Shown piece by piece: positions 9,465 through 19,597 of a DNA stretch of 64,000 bases; positions within the stretch are counted from its first letter, which is position 1, and each line of letters opens with the position of its first letter. The stretch is from SAR324 cluster bacterium (GTDB lineage Bacteria; SAR324; XYD2-FULL-50-16), in NCBI GenBank assembly GCA_028282885.1, contig JANQGX010000090.1, positions 1 to 64,000 on the forward strand. The letters run 5' to 3'. Position numbers and translations under genes: made by a program. Under the pieces are notes generated by a model. That model saw only the letters and a program-made list of their open reading frames with translations, did no database searches and was not told the DNA's origin.

Positions 9465-12134
9465 ATGATGATAGAGAGAACGCCAAAAGAATCCAGCCTG
9501 TTTGGGTTGCTGCTTTTTCTTCGTGAACATGGCATTGAGTATGATATTGAAAAAATCAGGGCTGGTATTAACGGGAAAAAAAACCTGACAACTAAAGACT
9601 TGGATCTTGTTCTAAGAACGCATCTGAATATAGATGTTTTCTGTGAAGCAATCCGTGTTGAGGAAATAAATAAATTGAACTTACCTATCATAATCGAACT
9701 TAGTGATGGGGAACATCGATTGCTTGAAAAAGCTACTGATAACCGAATTTGTTTTCGAAATCCGCGAACCAAAGAGCAGGAATCTCTCACCTACGAAGAG
9801 TTTAATCAGATCTACGCTGGAACCTCTCTTTACCTGCCAGGGAAAACCAACGAAGAGATACAAAACCCGGAATCTAACGATGAAAGTACCAATCAGGAAA
9901 TAGCTGATGAAAATGAATTCCAATCTGACCATTCATCAAGTGAAAGGGCGGCAACGGGAACTGAATCCAAACAAAATGATGACTCGGGCATACAATGTCT
10001 TGTTATGCTGCTCAGAATTCTGCAAGTTCCTTTTTCAGTAGATAACCTCAAGCATCAGGTGGCAAAATCGGATGGATTGAACGTTCCGGATCTCGTTTAT
10101 CTGGCCGGATCTCACCTAGGTTTGCAGGCAAAATCCAAAAAGCTGAAAACCTCACAGTTAAAAAAACTGTCATTGCCCGTCATCGCCGAGTTGAAGGATC
10201 GAAGTTTTTGCCTGATTGTAAAAGTGGAAGATGACAAAATTCATTTTCAAGATACACGAAGCTCCAAAACAGAAGTCAAATCAATGAAAGAATTTGACCG
10301 GGAGTTTAACAGGATTGTGGTTATGATAAATGACCGACCGGATGAATCAGGTGATTCACGGTATGAAAATTTCGGTCTTTGGTGGTTTATTGCGTCATTC
10401 TCAAAAAACCGGATGATTTTTACCCAGGTTATTGTTTCTGCGCTAATTATGCAGATATTTGTCATGATCACCCCGCTTTTCACCATGATCATTATTGACA
10501 AAGTGCTTAGTGCCAGTGGAACCAGTACTTTGGAAGTCTTAATCATCGGTCTGGGGATCATGACGGTGTTCGACTATCTGGTTGGATTCTGTCGAGGCAA
10601 CCTTTTACATCATATGTCCAACAAGGTAGATCTTACTCTTGTTTCCGACCTGTTCAGGCACTTGGTTAGCCTCCCCATGACATTTTTTACCGGCAAACAG
10701 ACCGGGGATACAATTTCCCGAATGAAAGAGGTGGAATCGATCAGGGGATTTTTGACAGGAAGTGCGTTGACTGCTTTGATCGATTTTCCTTTCAGCTTGA
10801 TATTCATTCTGGTTATGTACTTCTTCAGTCCCTTGTTGTGTATTGTTGTAGTAATTTCGATAATTCTGTCTGTTTTGATCTATGGTGTCGCAGGACCTTT
10901 TTTAAAGGCCAGGGTCAAAAAAAAGCAGGAGGGAACCACGGATCAACAATCGTTTCTGTTTGAGATAGTAACAAGCATTGAAACGATAAAATCTCTTTCA
11001 GCAGAATCCAGGATTCAGAAAACCTGGGAAAATCAACTGGTTGTGAATTCCGAAAATGCATCGAGGTCGGAAAAGGTATCCAACCAGATTAATCAGTTGG
11101 CAGCATTCTTAAACAAGGCAACGATTGCTGTTTGTCTCTGGTTGGGTGCTGTAGCTGTTCTTAATGGTGAAATGACAGCCGGCCAACTGATAGCTTTTAA
11201 CATGCTTGTGGGAAGGGTAATGGGACCTGCCCAACGAATTGCACAGATTTTTCAGCAACTTCAGCAAATCAAGGTATCAGTCGAGAGAATTCGTGAGATA
11301 TTTCAGACGAGACCAGAGCCTGCCTTGCATACAGCCCTGGTCAGCTTGCCTAGACTCCAGGGCAGCTTCACCCTGGAAAGGGTCAGTTTTCGATACACAC
11401 CTGAATCGCAGCCTGTTATCGAAGATATCTCACTTTCCATACCTGCCGGGCAGATAGTTGGGGTCATCGGTCTGTCAGGCTCCGGCAAGAGTACCTTGAT
11501 GCGCCTGATTCAAAGGCTGTACATTCCCACTGAGGGTAAGATCCTGATTGACGGGATAAACACTGCTGAAATAAGTCCGGAATGGTTCAGAAAGAATATT
11601 GGTGTTGTTCTTCAGGATAACATTCTTTTGAATCGTTCGATCAGAGAAAACATCGCATTCACCGACCCATCTATCGGTATGGAGGTGATTGAAAACGCAG
11701 CAGTACTTTCCGGTGCTGATGAGTTCATCCGGAAACTGCCTAAGGTATATGATACCGTTGTAGGAGAAAGAGGGTATTTGCTTTCAACAGGACAACGGCA
11801 AAGAATCGCCTTGGCGCGCGCCCTAGTTAAAAATCCCAAAGTAATAATTCTGGATGAAGCAACAAGTGCATTGGACTACGAATCGGAACAGATAATCCAA
11901 AAAAACATGGGCAGGATCTGTGAAGGCAGGACCGTGTTTATCGTCGCCCATCGATTTTCCACTCTCAGGATTGCCAATCGAATTATTGCTCTGGAAAACG
12001 GAAAAGTGGTTGAAGATGGCAGCATAATTGAGCTTTTGAAAAAGCGGGGTCTATTTGCCCGGCTTTTTGCAATGCAAAATATTATTCAGCCAAAAGCAGA
12101 AGGTAACGTGTTTGCTATCAACAGGGCAGGATAG
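9465..12134 (+). CDS. Type I secretion ABC transporter with two C39-like domains
   Basis: An HlyB/LapB-type exporter of 889 residues, longer than the usual ~710. Residues ~1-115 and ~170-290 each look like a C39-peptidase-like domain: both have an L-x-x-LR-x-hG/LQ-V start and an LPxIxEL core. Neither keeps the catalytic cysteine (Ser or Leu stands there), so both are probably binding domains. Membrane helices span ~310-580. The nucleotide-binding domain has Walker A GLSGSGKST (669-677), signature LSTGQ (773), Walker B IILDEA (Asp797/Glu798) and switch His829. The ATG at 9465 lies two bases after the TolC stop; a TTG at 9453 would add four residues. A short hairpin (12141-12156) separates it from the adaptor gene. 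Confidence 0.9.
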   Translation: MMIERTPKESSLFGLLLFLREHGIEYDIEKIRAGINGKKNLTTKDLDLVLRTHLNIDVFCEAIRVEEINKLNLPIIIELSDGEHRLLEKATDNRICFRNPRTKEQESLTYEEFNQIYAGTSLYLPGKTNEEIQNPESNDESTNQEIADENEFQSDHSSSERAATGTESKQNDDSGIQCLVMLLRILQVPFSVDNLKHQVAKSDGLNVPDLVYLAGSHLGLQAKSKKLKTSQLKKLSLPVIAELKDRSFCLIVKVEDDKIHFQDTRSSKTEVKSMKEFDREFNRIVVMINDRPDESGDSRYENFGLWWFIASFSKNRMIFTQVIVSALIMQIFVMITPLFTMIIIDKVLSASGTSTLEVLIIGLGIMTVFDYLVGFCRGNLLHHMSNKVDLTLVSDLFRHLVSLPMTFFTGKQTGDTISRMKEVESIRGFLTGSALTALIDFPFSLIFILVMYFFSPLLCIVVVISIILSVLIYGVAGPFLKARVKKKQEGTTDQQSFLFEIVTSIETIKSLSAESRIQKTWENQLVVNSENASRSEKVSNQINQLAAFLNKATIAVCLWLGAVAVLNGEMTAGQLIAFNMLVGRVMGPAQRIAQIFQQLQQIKVSVERIREIFQTRPEPALHTALVSLPRLQGSFTLERVSFRYTPESQPVIEDISLSIPAGQIVGVIGLSGSGKSTLMRLIQRLYIPTEGKILIDGINTAEISPEWFRKNIGVVLQDNILLNRSIRENIAFTDPSIGMEVIENAAVLSGADEFIRKLPKVYDTVVGERGYLLSTGQRQRIALARALVKNPKVIILDEATSALDYESEQIIQKNMGRICEGRTVFIVAHRFSTLRIANRIIALENGKVVEDGSIIELLKKRGLFARLFAMQNIIQPKAEGNVFAINRAG

Positions 12135-12140
12135 CCTTAT

Positions 12141-12156
12141 CCGAAGTTGACTTCGG
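12141..12156 (+). other. Intercistronic stem-loop between ABC and HlyD genes
   Basis: A perfect 7-bp stem (CCGAAGT/ACTTCGG) closes a 2-base loop in the 37-base gap. No T-run follows, so it is more likely a message-stability or processing hairpin than a terminator. Confidence 0.4.
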
Positions 12157-12171
12157 GATTTAGAGGTAAAA

Positions 12172-13497
12172 ATGGAAAAAGATGAAACCAATCTTGGCCA
12201 TGACTCTGGGATCGCTTCAGTTATCAACAGGCGACCAACCCACTTTCACTGGATTTTTCCCATCATCCTGGCTTTGTTGATTGCTTCGATCATTGGTTGG
12301 ATGATTCTGTCGGAAACAGATGTTGTGTCTCCAACACCCGCCAAAATCATAGCTACCAAAGGACTGCACCTGATTCAACCCAAAGAAACCAGTGAAATAT
12401 TTAAAGTTCCGGTGAAGGAGGGAGATTTTGTAAAAAAAGGGGATTTGTTGGTTCGATTCACTAAAAGGGAACTTGATATTGAACGACATGCCATTCTCCA
12501 GGAATTAAACCTGTTACGAGCTTCCGTTTATCGTTTGCAATCCCTGATGGCGTTTGCTGACAAAAAATACCGTCGACCATTATCTCCTACAGGCGTTCCG
12601 GAACAGATTCTGAAATATCAAAAGATGCTTCTGGAAAACCAAAAATTATCACATATCAGTAAACTTAAGACCCTTGATATCAAAATCGACACTGCTGAAC
12701 AGGAAATCAACTATCTCAAGGCAGAGATTGGAAAACTGAAGAAGATTATCCCCCATGCCGAGAAAAAAATCTCCAGATTAGCGCCCCTGGTGGAAGAAAA
12801 TCTTGCAACACAAGAACAATACGACCAGTATATAGAAGATCTGATTGTTAAAAAGGAAGACCTGAAAATAAAATGGACTGAGGTAAGAAAGCTTGAAACC
12901 CAGGTGAAGTTTAATATTGAAGAGAAAGTACTGCTTCGTGACAGTTTCAAAGCCGATGTCAGCCAACAACTTCTTGATGCATTTCAACGCCTGGAAGAAC
13001 AGAAACTTGGCCATACAAAGGTGATGGAGTCAATAAAGCTAAAATCCATCCATGCACCTATAGATGGCACTATTCACAATCTAAGGCTGTACACAGTGGG
13101 AACAATCGTTCAGTCCGGTGAGGTTATGATGCATATTTTGCCTTTTGACACGCCATTAGAGGTTGAAGCCAACGTTCTTAATCGCGATATTGGATTCGTA
13201 AGTGAGGGGCAAAAAGTTAAGTTCAAAATAGATAGCTTTCCATTTACAAAATATGGATACATTGAAGGTAAAGTAAAAAAGATTGAACGTGCATCCGTTA
13301 AAGATGAACAGATGGGCGATATTTATCCAACTATCATCGAACTCGCTTCCCATCATATTGAGGTGGACGGAAAATTAGTCAGATTGTTGCCCGGTATGAG
13401 TGGTATGGTTGATATCAAAACCGGCAAACGAAGGTTGATTGAGTATATTGTTGCGCCTTTTTTAAGATATAAAGATGAAGCTTTAAAAGAAAGATAG
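12172..13497 (+). CDS. HlyD-family membrane fusion protein of the type I system
   Basis: This periplasmic adaptor joins the ABC exporter to TolC. A single membrane anchor lies at about residues 25-46 (WIFPIILALLIASIIGWMIL). It is followed by a half lipoyl-like motif (IQPKETSEIFKVPVKEGDFVKKGDLL), a long coiled coil (about 105-270) and the returning lipoyl half (IHAPIDGTIHNLRLYTVGTIVQSG, about 290-320), then the beta-barrel segment with PLEVEANVLNRDIGFV. Length (441 aa) fits LapC/HlyD relatives. It is the last transport gene of the run and lies 11 bases upstream of a lipoprotein gene. Confidence 0.9.
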   Translation: MEKDETNLGHDSGIASVINRRPTHFHWIFPIILALLIASIIGWMILSETDVVSPTPAKIIATKGLHLIQPKETSEIFKVPVKEGDFVKKGDLLVRFTKRELDIERHAILQELNLLRASVYRLQSLMAFADKKYRRPLSPTGVPEQILKYQKMLLENQKLSHISKLKTLDIKIDTAEQEINYLKAEIGKLKKIIPHAEKKISRLAPLVEENLATQEQYDQYIEDLIVKKEDLKIKWTEVRKLETQVKFNIEEKVLLRDSFKADVSQQLLDAFQRLEEQKLGHTKVMESIKLKSIHAPIDGTIHNLRLYTVGTIVQSGEVMMHILPFDTPLEVEANVLNRDIGFVSEGQKVKFKIDSFPFTKYGYIEGKVKKIERASVKDEQMGDIYPTIIELASHHIEVDGKLVRLLPGMSGMVDIKTGKRRLIEYIVAPFLRYKDEALKER

Positions 13498-13508
13498 ACC
13501 AGAACAAT

Positions 13509-14534
13509 ATGACTATCTCCCTGCTAACAAAGACACCGAATATCGCTGCTTTTGTTATTCTTGTTTTGATTTCAGGATGTTCTCAAAAACTCCCCCTGGA
13601 TTCAATTTCTAAAAAGGCCAGCGGGTTTGAAAAAGCTTCATGCCCTTCCCTGGAGTTGGCTCTGGAACATTATCAGGCTCTCAATACGATTCTGGTAAAA
13701 AGGAAAAGAAGGCAGATTCATTTACACTGGAATAAAACTTTGATCCCTTTGATTATTGCAGAGAAAGAAGAAGATGATGATGATGATCTGTTTAGAGAAA
13801 CGGTTTGGTCAGGTTTCGAACAGGTCAAGGCCCTGACTGGTTTGAATTATGTTAAAAACAACTATTATGGTTTTGAACCAAACTACTATATTTTTCATGT
13901 TGACCGGAAGAAGCTGGCGAGATTTAAGGAGTATCCTCCAACCTTATCATCCTGTTTACCGGATTCGGGAAGTCATGAAAGAACAATTTTACTGAAGGCC
14001 AATCAGAATCATGAATGCAGAAGATATTCAGGATTTGCAGATAAGAAAATATATGACTGGTTCGAAGTAGTTGGCGCAATGGCATCTAATCAGGATGCAA
14101 TCGGTGGCAAAATCAAAAAATTCACTAATGAAGATCTATGCGGCGTGTATCTGGTTTCTCATAAAAAGAACAATTCAATTATTGATAAAGCGGTGATGAC
14201 GATTCCCAAGGAGTTGCCTCCCGACCAAAAAATACGTTGTTTTAGCGCTATGCTGTTGAGGAGTATGGGGTTGATTACAGGATATTACGCTTCACCTGTC
14301 CATGACTATCAGGATTTAAGCCAACGTTGGGGAGTGGTAGGATTAGATGCCGCGATTTATGATAACCGGTTGCAGAGTATTGGATGCAGTGTCTTGAATC
14401 AGCAAATATCGTTTAGAGATTTTACCGAACAGGATAAATTCTTTCTTCAATACCATTACTATGACTCGCAAGCGAGAGAGGCAGATTACATGAAGTCCTT
14501 CGACGAATCAGAATGGTCTCTTCTTCCAAAATAA
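13509..14534 (+). CDS. Lipoprotein at the end of the RTX operon
   Basis: Residues 1-24 form a lipoprotein signal with lipobox ISGC. The rest has no domain I can name with confidence. The C-terminal third (CGVYLVSHKKNN, then AVMTIPKELPPDQKIRCF, then a LLRSMGLITGYY helix) resembles the DUF2927 layout, in which a CxxxxxxD/H-type stretch precedes an alpha-helical ELxxALGL motif, but the match is loose. Position directly after hlyD, with an 11-base gap, suggests co-transcription and a role in handling or anchoring the RTX protein at the outer membrane; that role is inferred. Confidence 0.65.
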   Translation: MTISLLTKTPNIAAFVILVLISGCSQKLPLDSISKKASGFEKASCPSLELALEHYQALNTILVKRKRRQIHLHWNKTLIPLIIAEKEEDDDDDLFRETVWSGFEQVKALTGLNYVKNNYYGFEPNYYIFHVDRKKLARFKEYPPTLSSCLPDSGSHERTILLKANQNHECRRYSGFADKKIYDWFEVVGAMASNQDAIGGKIKKFTNEDLCGVYLVSHKKNNSIIDKAVMTIPKELPPDQKIRCFSAMLLRSMGLITGYYASPVHDYQDLSQRWGVVGLDAAIYDNRLQSIGCSVLNQQISFRDFTEQDKFFLQYHYYDSQAREADYMKSFDESEWSLLPK

Positions 14535-14571
14535 AGTTTGTATCAAATCAATTGAATCGACGAGTTAAAAA

Positions 14572-16413
14572 CTACTTATATGAATACTCAGAGGTACGAT
14601 AACAGGGAGAACCGTTCGTGCATGCATTCTTACACTCGAAACTTGAGTCCACACCGCTTTTTGCGTCATCCACTTCATCTGTAACACACGGATTGCCGGC
14701 TTTATCTATGTGTATCTTACTGGTTCTGAAAAGATTTTGGTCTCTATTAAAGAGAAAATAATCGGCTGTTTCGAAGACTGCATTTCCGGATTCAATAGAA
14801 ATCGAATAGTGCTGGTTTTTGGTTTCAAAACCGGTCTCATCATATTCCCAGGTCTCCTTTGTGCCACCTGTAACTACTCCACTGTTATTATATTCAAGCT
14901 TTTGATAAGAAACTCTCAAACCTTTACTATTAAATATATTGGTCACTTCATTTTCCGGTGTACTGGAAAGCGTGCCATTCGTACATTCATATCTAATCTT
15001 GCTAAAAGACTTCTGATCGTTTGATTCATCGTATACATATACAATTTTATAATCACATGTAGCAGTATCATTTGAGACATCATATTGGGATTCATCAGTT
15101 TTTCTTCCCTGGTCATCATATTCAAATAGCTGCCGTTGTACTACTTCTCCGGAAGCATTAGTCTGTACTATTGATTTTATTATATGTTTCTGATCGCTGT
15201 CCCTGGATACATCGACAGTTGTATTTAGGCGTGTCAATCCGGTTTCAATATTATAGGTAATTGTTTTTATGAGAAAATCATCTTGATATTCCTCTTTGGT
15301 TTGAGAAGAAAATTGAAGAGAACCGTCTATTGTTTCATATATTTGGGTGGTGACACTTTCTCTGTGTAACAGATCAAGGTCGGCGAATACTGTTGAATAG
15401 ATGATTCGTGCACCCTCGGTGTAGCTAAATTCACCGGTGTAAAAGACGGTTGAAAGCTCTTCAGTGTTGTCACTGCTATTAAGTATTCGACTTATCGATG
15501 ATCTGACATAGTATTCATCTGAATAAGATAAATACTCCTCGCTGTCGCTAAACAATCCGTAGCAGTCACTGTCATCGCTGGTATCACCATCGTTGTTAAA
15601 ATCCGCTGAAATATTTCCATTACTATCCGTACAGGAGTATTCACTGGTATCGTAAGTTGCAGTGCCTTGTATAGTTCTTTGATGATCGAATTTAACATTT
15701 CCAACTGTTTCAAGCTGGTCGGAGTAATCAATCGATTCATATTCAATTTCAGATAGAATAAAGATCCCATCGTAAGGATTTTCTGTAAAAACGGCAGTTT
15801 CCTGGTACATAATCGTGTTTGCTTCAAGATTTAAGTCTTTGGGATCAATGATGATTCTATGATAGATCGAGTTGCTCAACAGTTCGCTCTCATCGTAAAA
15901 CATCTCAATGGAATCGCTGTATGTGTAATTTCCTTCATCAGGGTAGGTTCGATCACCTGCCTTGTCATAATAAACATACTGGATCTTTTGAATAGAAAGA
16001 GGCGTGACGGCTTCATATTGAGCCAGGTTTTCTGCAAAGGTTCCATCTTCAAAAGGCTCATTAAAGTACCCGCTTCTCTCCTCGGGATATGGTGAATCCC
16101 ATTTATGGTACCTGCTGATGGATTTTCTATCTGAACTGAGAAATGTGATGGAATCTGAGGATGGATCAAATCCTTCTTCCGGCCAATTGTAGAGGGAAGA
16201 ATCAAACGGTTGGGTTCCCGAAATAGTTAATTCATATACCCCTTCGAGTTCCTGTTCCCTGCTAATATTAAAGCTAATATATCTGGCGTTTCCCTGAACA
16301 GAGTCACTGTTTATCATGGACTCTTCAATATCGCTGTTTTTATAGCACGAAATCAGAGCCTGCGAGAACAAAACGAAGATGATCAGTATTAGTATACGTT
16401 TTGAAGCATTCAT
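14572..16413 (-). CDS. Uncharacterised lipoprotein with YD-like segments
   Basis: A 613-residue protein with a lipoprotein signal (residues 1-23, ending in a SC lipobox). The body is very rich in Tyr, Asp, Ser and Thr. It contains repeated beta-strand segments of YDxxGRKTDESQY and WEYDETGFETKNQHY type, recalling YD/RHS wall-building repeats, and one EF-hand-like stretch (ADFNNDGDTSDDSD). No enzyme motif is visible. It sits 2 bases downstream of a small outer-membrane protein gene on the same strand, so the two are probably co-transcribed and act together at the cell surface. Function unknown. Confidence 0.7.
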   Translation of the reverse strand: MNASKRILILIIFVLFSQALISCYKNSDIEESMINSDSVQGNARYISFNISREQELEGVYELTISGTQPFDSSLYNWPEEGFDPSSDSITFLSSDRKSISRYHKWDSPYPEERSGYFNEPFEDGTFAENLAQYEAVTPLSIQKIQYVYYDKAGDRTYPDEGNYTYSDSIEMFYDESELLSNSIYHRIIIDPKDLNLEANTIMYQETAVFTENPYDGIFILSEIEYESIDYSDQLETVGNVKFDHQRTIQGTATYDTSEYSCTDSNGNISADFNNDGDTSDDSDCYGLFSDSEEYLSYSDEYYVRSSISRILNSSDNTEELSTVFYTGEFSYTEGARIIYSTVFADLDLLHRESVTTQIYETIDGSLQFSSQTKEEYQDDFLIKTITYNIETGLTRLNTTVDVSRDSDQKHIIKSIVQTNASGEVVQRQLFEYDDQGRKTDESQYDVSNDTATCDYKIVYVYDESNDQKSFSKIRYECTNGTLSSTPENEVTNIFNSKGLRVSYQKLEYNNSGVVTGGTKETWEYDETGFETKNQHYSISIESGNAVFETADYFLFNRDQNLFRTSKIHIDKAGNPCVTDEVDDAKSGVDSSFECKNACTNGSPCYRTSEYSYK

Positions 16414-16415
16414 AT

Positions 16416-16979
16416 TTAGAACTTATAGGTTCCTATTACTGAAAGTTGATTGGATCCTGAAGTGAGGATAATCTCTTCGAATTCACTTTCAACAACTATT
16501 GCCTGTGCCTGAATACCAAAATCAAAATCATCCATAGAATAAACACAACCTCCACCCACAATATAGCCGGTTCCTTCATCCTGTATTTTGGTTTCTGCAT
16601 TTCTGTCATGCAACTCACTCTGCATAAACGCAAGACCTGTGTGAGCGAAAAAAATAAAATCATCATAAAACCTGCCTGAGATCCTGTAAGCCAGGTGAAG
16701 GCTTCTTGAAATCATTTCATATTGCCAGGATTTTCCATACTCATTGAAACTAAGCGTTGCTTCATTTGCAGTAGCTCCGAATCTGAATTTAAACCAAGTC
16801 GGATCAAAATCAATATCAAAGAAGAGACCAACAGGAATTCGATGCGATTCCAGATCTTTTTCAATTGGGTCATCCCAGACCCCGACTGATAATCCAACAG
16901 CCATCATTTCCTGCCCGAAGGAGTTTGAATTGAACGGAAAAGCAAACAAAACAACTAACAGGAATATGAATTTCCTCAT
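16416..16979 (-). CDS. Small outer-membrane beta-barrel protein
   Basis: 187 residues beginning with a Sec signal peptide (MRKFIFLLVVLFAFPFNSNSFG). The mature part alternates polar and hydrophobic residues as in an eight-strand barrel and ends in a terminal aromatic residue (SVIGTYKF), the usual outer-membrane insertion signature. It reads like the OmpW/outer-membrane-beta-barrel superfamily, with no specific family identified. It is the first gene of a two-gene unit with the YD-like lipoprotein. Confidence 0.65.
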   Translation of the reverse strand: MRKFIFLLVVLFAFPFNSNSFGQEMMAVGLSVGVWDDPIEKDLESHRIPVGLFFDIDFDPTWFKFRFGATANEATLSFNEYGKSWQYEMISRSLHLAYRISGRFYDDFIFFAHTGLAFMQSELHDRNAETKIQDEGTGYIVGGGCVYSMDDFDFGIQAQAIVVESEFEEIILTSGSNQLSVIGTYKF

Positions 16980-17231
16980 TGCGTCAATTGATAAGTACTG
17001 TCAGTGAAGACGGTTAGGGATTCCCTCTAAATTAAGAGACATGGAGTGTAATCTAAAGTTGGATTTTTCGATATTGAACTTTGTTTTAGGCTGTAGTTAC
17101 GAATATCCAGAAATGTAAATTCAACTTCTAATACAAGCTCTAGCCGAAATCAAGGAGAAATGAACTGATTTTTTAGTATGGCTGAAATGTATCCTGTCTC
17201 CTTCTTTCTGGGATTAGTTAAGATCCATGAG

Positions 17232-18473
17232 TTAGCAACTTCTATTTTTTATTCCCGAGAATACCAGGTAAAGGAGGGAGGAGGCTGAGAAGATGATTCC
17301 GGCGGTGATCCAGGTGATGGCGATGGAATAGGTTTCAGCCTGCCAACCGAGAAGGGCGCTGCCGACCATGGCGCCGACGCTCATAAACAAGGATTCCAGG
17401 GAGATGAGGGTGGAGCGTTTTTCATCGGGGACCAGTTCGTGGAAGAGACTCTGGTGCGGAGAACTGAGCATACCATTCTGCAGGAACAAAAGGAAATAGA
17501 ACAGGGCAAATCCCAGGATTCCGATTTGCAGGGACAGCAACCAGAAGCTGGCGCCCATTGTTAGCCTGAAGAGTACCAGGACGATTACATATCGATCTCT
17601 GAGCAGCCTGCAGATAAAGGTTACCAGAAGGCTTCCCACCGAAGAGGCAATGAAATATCCGGTTGCCAGCAATCCGAAAATCCAGCTTTGCTCCTCGGAG
17701 CCCAAGATGCCTTTCACCCGGGGTTGCCAGAGATTCTCAATACTTATGATGGAGAATCCCCAGAACAGGGTTGCCAGCAGAAGCAGAAAAAGAGCTTTAT
17801 TGCGCAGCCCGAATTCGAATGCATCCTTCAACACAAGCGGCAGATTCTGAAAGCTACTCAACACTCCTTTTCCTTTCAGATCAATCTTCTCATTAATCCA
17901 GATTTTGGTGTAGATTGCGTTCCAGAAATGGACGAGCAGCATGGTAGCCAGGTTGAAGGTATATCTTCCACAGTGCAGGTATTCTGACAACATGGGAAGC
18001 ACTCCGCCGAGAAGCGTACCAAGTCCCAAACCAAAGGGAATCCAGAATCCGACCCTGGCAAACGCCTTTTGAAGATTCCCCCCCGGATTGACCGCGTTGA
18101 AATTGTCGACAAACCAGGCATCTATAGTTCCAGTGGACAGGCTTCTGGCAATCCCCATCATTCCGAATCCGATAAACACCAGCAGTGTTGTACCTATCGG
18201 TAGAAGCAGGATCACCAAGGAGGTAATAGAAATAGCGGAAGAAATCAGGTATACCGTCTTGCGTCCGATCTGATCGGCCAAACCGCCGGTAGGTAATTCA
18301 AAGAGAAAGACCATGCCGGAATAGACCGCCAGGCAGAGCCCCACCTGAAACAGATCCAGGCCCCGACTGATCAGAAACAGGGTTGTGACAGGGATAATCG
18401 TTCCCACCGCAAACCAATGGAAAAACTGGTGAAGAGAGAACTTTCTCAGATAAATTGCAGCGGGATCAGCCAT
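17232..18473 (-). CDS. Major facilitator superfamily transporter
   Basis: A 413-residue inner-membrane protein with about 12 hydrophobic segments. The loop between helices 2 and 3 carries the MFS motif A variant GGLADQIGRKTVY (about 63-75). The protein begins and ends without extra domains. Substrate cannot be read from sequence; it is drug-efflux-like in overall layout. It is a single gene, tail-to-head with the AraC-type regulator gene upstream (125-base gap), which could control it. Confidence 0.85.
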   Translation of the reverse strand: MADPAAIYLRKFSLHQFFHWFAVGTIIPVTTLFLISRGLDLFQVGLCLAVYSGMVFLFELPTGGLADQIGRKTVYLISSAISITSLVILLLPIGTTLLVFIGFGMMGIARSLSTGTIDAWFVDNFNAVNPGGNLQKAFARVGFWIPFGLGLGTLLGGVLPMLSEYLHCGRYTFNLATMLLVHFWNAIYTKIWINEKIDLKGKGVLSSFQNLPLVLKDAFEFGLRNKALFLLLLATLFWGFSIISIENLWQPRVKGILGSEEQSWIFGLLATGYFIASSVGSLLVTFICRLLRDRYVIVLVLFRLTMGASFWLLSLQIGILGFALFYFLLFLQNGMLSSPHQSLFHELVPDEKRSTLISLESLFMSVGAMVGSALLGWQAETYSIAITWITAGIIFSASSLLYLVFSGIKNRSC

Positions 18474-18598
18474 AGCCGGAGGTTAAGGTTTACATTCGAA
18501 GAGGCGGTGCGGAATACAAAATCAGGTCTCAATTTAGTTCGATTCCAATGCCCTGTCAATTGGGCTGACAGGAAAAATAGGTTCTGTGCCTCCTGTTT

Positions 18599-19597
18599 TC
18601 ATTTCACTTGATTTCGGGTTTGGGAGGGGAGTTCGTGAAACTGGTTGCGGTAGTATTGGGCAAAGCGACTGAGATGCCAGACCCCCCATTCGGAGGCGAT
18701 ATCGCCGATGGATTTGTGGGTATTTTCAGGCGAAAGCAGGGCCCGTCGGATACCGTTAAGTTTGATGGACCGCAGGTAAGCGTTGGGGGACTGGCCAATG
18801 CAGTCCTGAAAACTGTACTCCAATGTTCGCCTGGAAACCCCTGTCTCCTTGCAGAGGGTAGATACGGTCATTTCCGCATCTTGGTGCTGATGAATAAAAT
18901 CACAGGCCTGTCTGACAATTCGGAATCGTTGAGAGCGATTATTCCTTTTGAAATCCGTCGGCATACTGAATGCCTGGTGGATCTGTCCTGCAATCAACTC
19001 TGCCAGGGATTGTCGCATGCATTTGATGGATTTTTCACCGGTGAGCCTGTCCGAAGCCGATTGCATCATCTGCAGTAGCTGTTTGATTGTGATGCGCAGG
19101 GCATTAGCATTTTGGCGATTGTTTTCAAAAATACCGGATTCAGGGATCAGGAGCCCATACTTCATTTCCGGATAAAAACTATTGAGGATGGCTTCAAAGA
19201 AGACTTTTTCCAGGCTGATGACCACACTGTGTGTCTCAGGGCCGGATATACCGTTCACGGTTGAACCGGATCCGGCATAAAATATATTGCCGGACGAGAA
19301 GCACTGTCCATTGATTTTACAGTAGCCTTTATCGCTGAGAAGCAGAATGACCAGGTAATGATCCTTGGGAACGGCTGCACACTGATCCAGGGTCTGGTTC
19401 AGAACTTCGTAATACATCCCGAATTCGCTCCCCAGCAGCATGGTGGTGCAGTGCCCCCTGAATTTGCCGCAACTCAACTGTTGGTATCGTTGATTGTATC
19501 CCGACAGCCTTCTGGACTGCCTGTCGAAATCGGTAAAATCCTGGCAGATGTAATTGATTTCAGCTTTGTTTGTACTTTGAACCAGTTTCTGATTCAT
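18599..19597 (-). CDS. AraC-family transcriptional regulator
   Basis: The C-terminal ~100 residues hold the two helix-turn-helix motifs of the AraC family: MTVSTLCKETGVSRRTLEYS, then GDIASEWGVWHLSRFAQYYR, followed by the FHELPSQTR tail. The N-terminal ~190 residues form an unrecognised sensing domain. I start at the ATG at 19597, which has a GAAGAG site 8 bases upstream; an in-frame ATG at 19684 adds 29 residues but has no ribosome-binding site. It is transcribed divergently from the TRAP/dehalogenase operon, so it is the obvious candidate regulator of that operon. Confidence 0.82.
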   Translation of the reverse strand: MNQKLVQSTNKAEINYICQDFTDFDRQSRRLSGYNQRYQQLSCGKFRGHCTTMLLGSEFGMYYEVLNQTLDQCAAVPKDHYLVILLLSDKGYCKINGQCFSSGNIFYAGSGSTVNGISGPETHSVVISLEKVFFEAILNSFYPEMKYGLLIPESGIFENNRQNANALRITIKQLLQMMQSASDRLTGEKSIKCMRQSLAELIAGQIHQAFSMPTDFKRNNRSQRFRIVRQACDFIHQHQDAEMTVSTLCKETGVSRRTLEYSFQDCIGQSPNAYLRSIKLNGIRRALLSPENTHKSIGDIASEWGVWHLSRFAQYYRNQFHELPSQTRNQVK

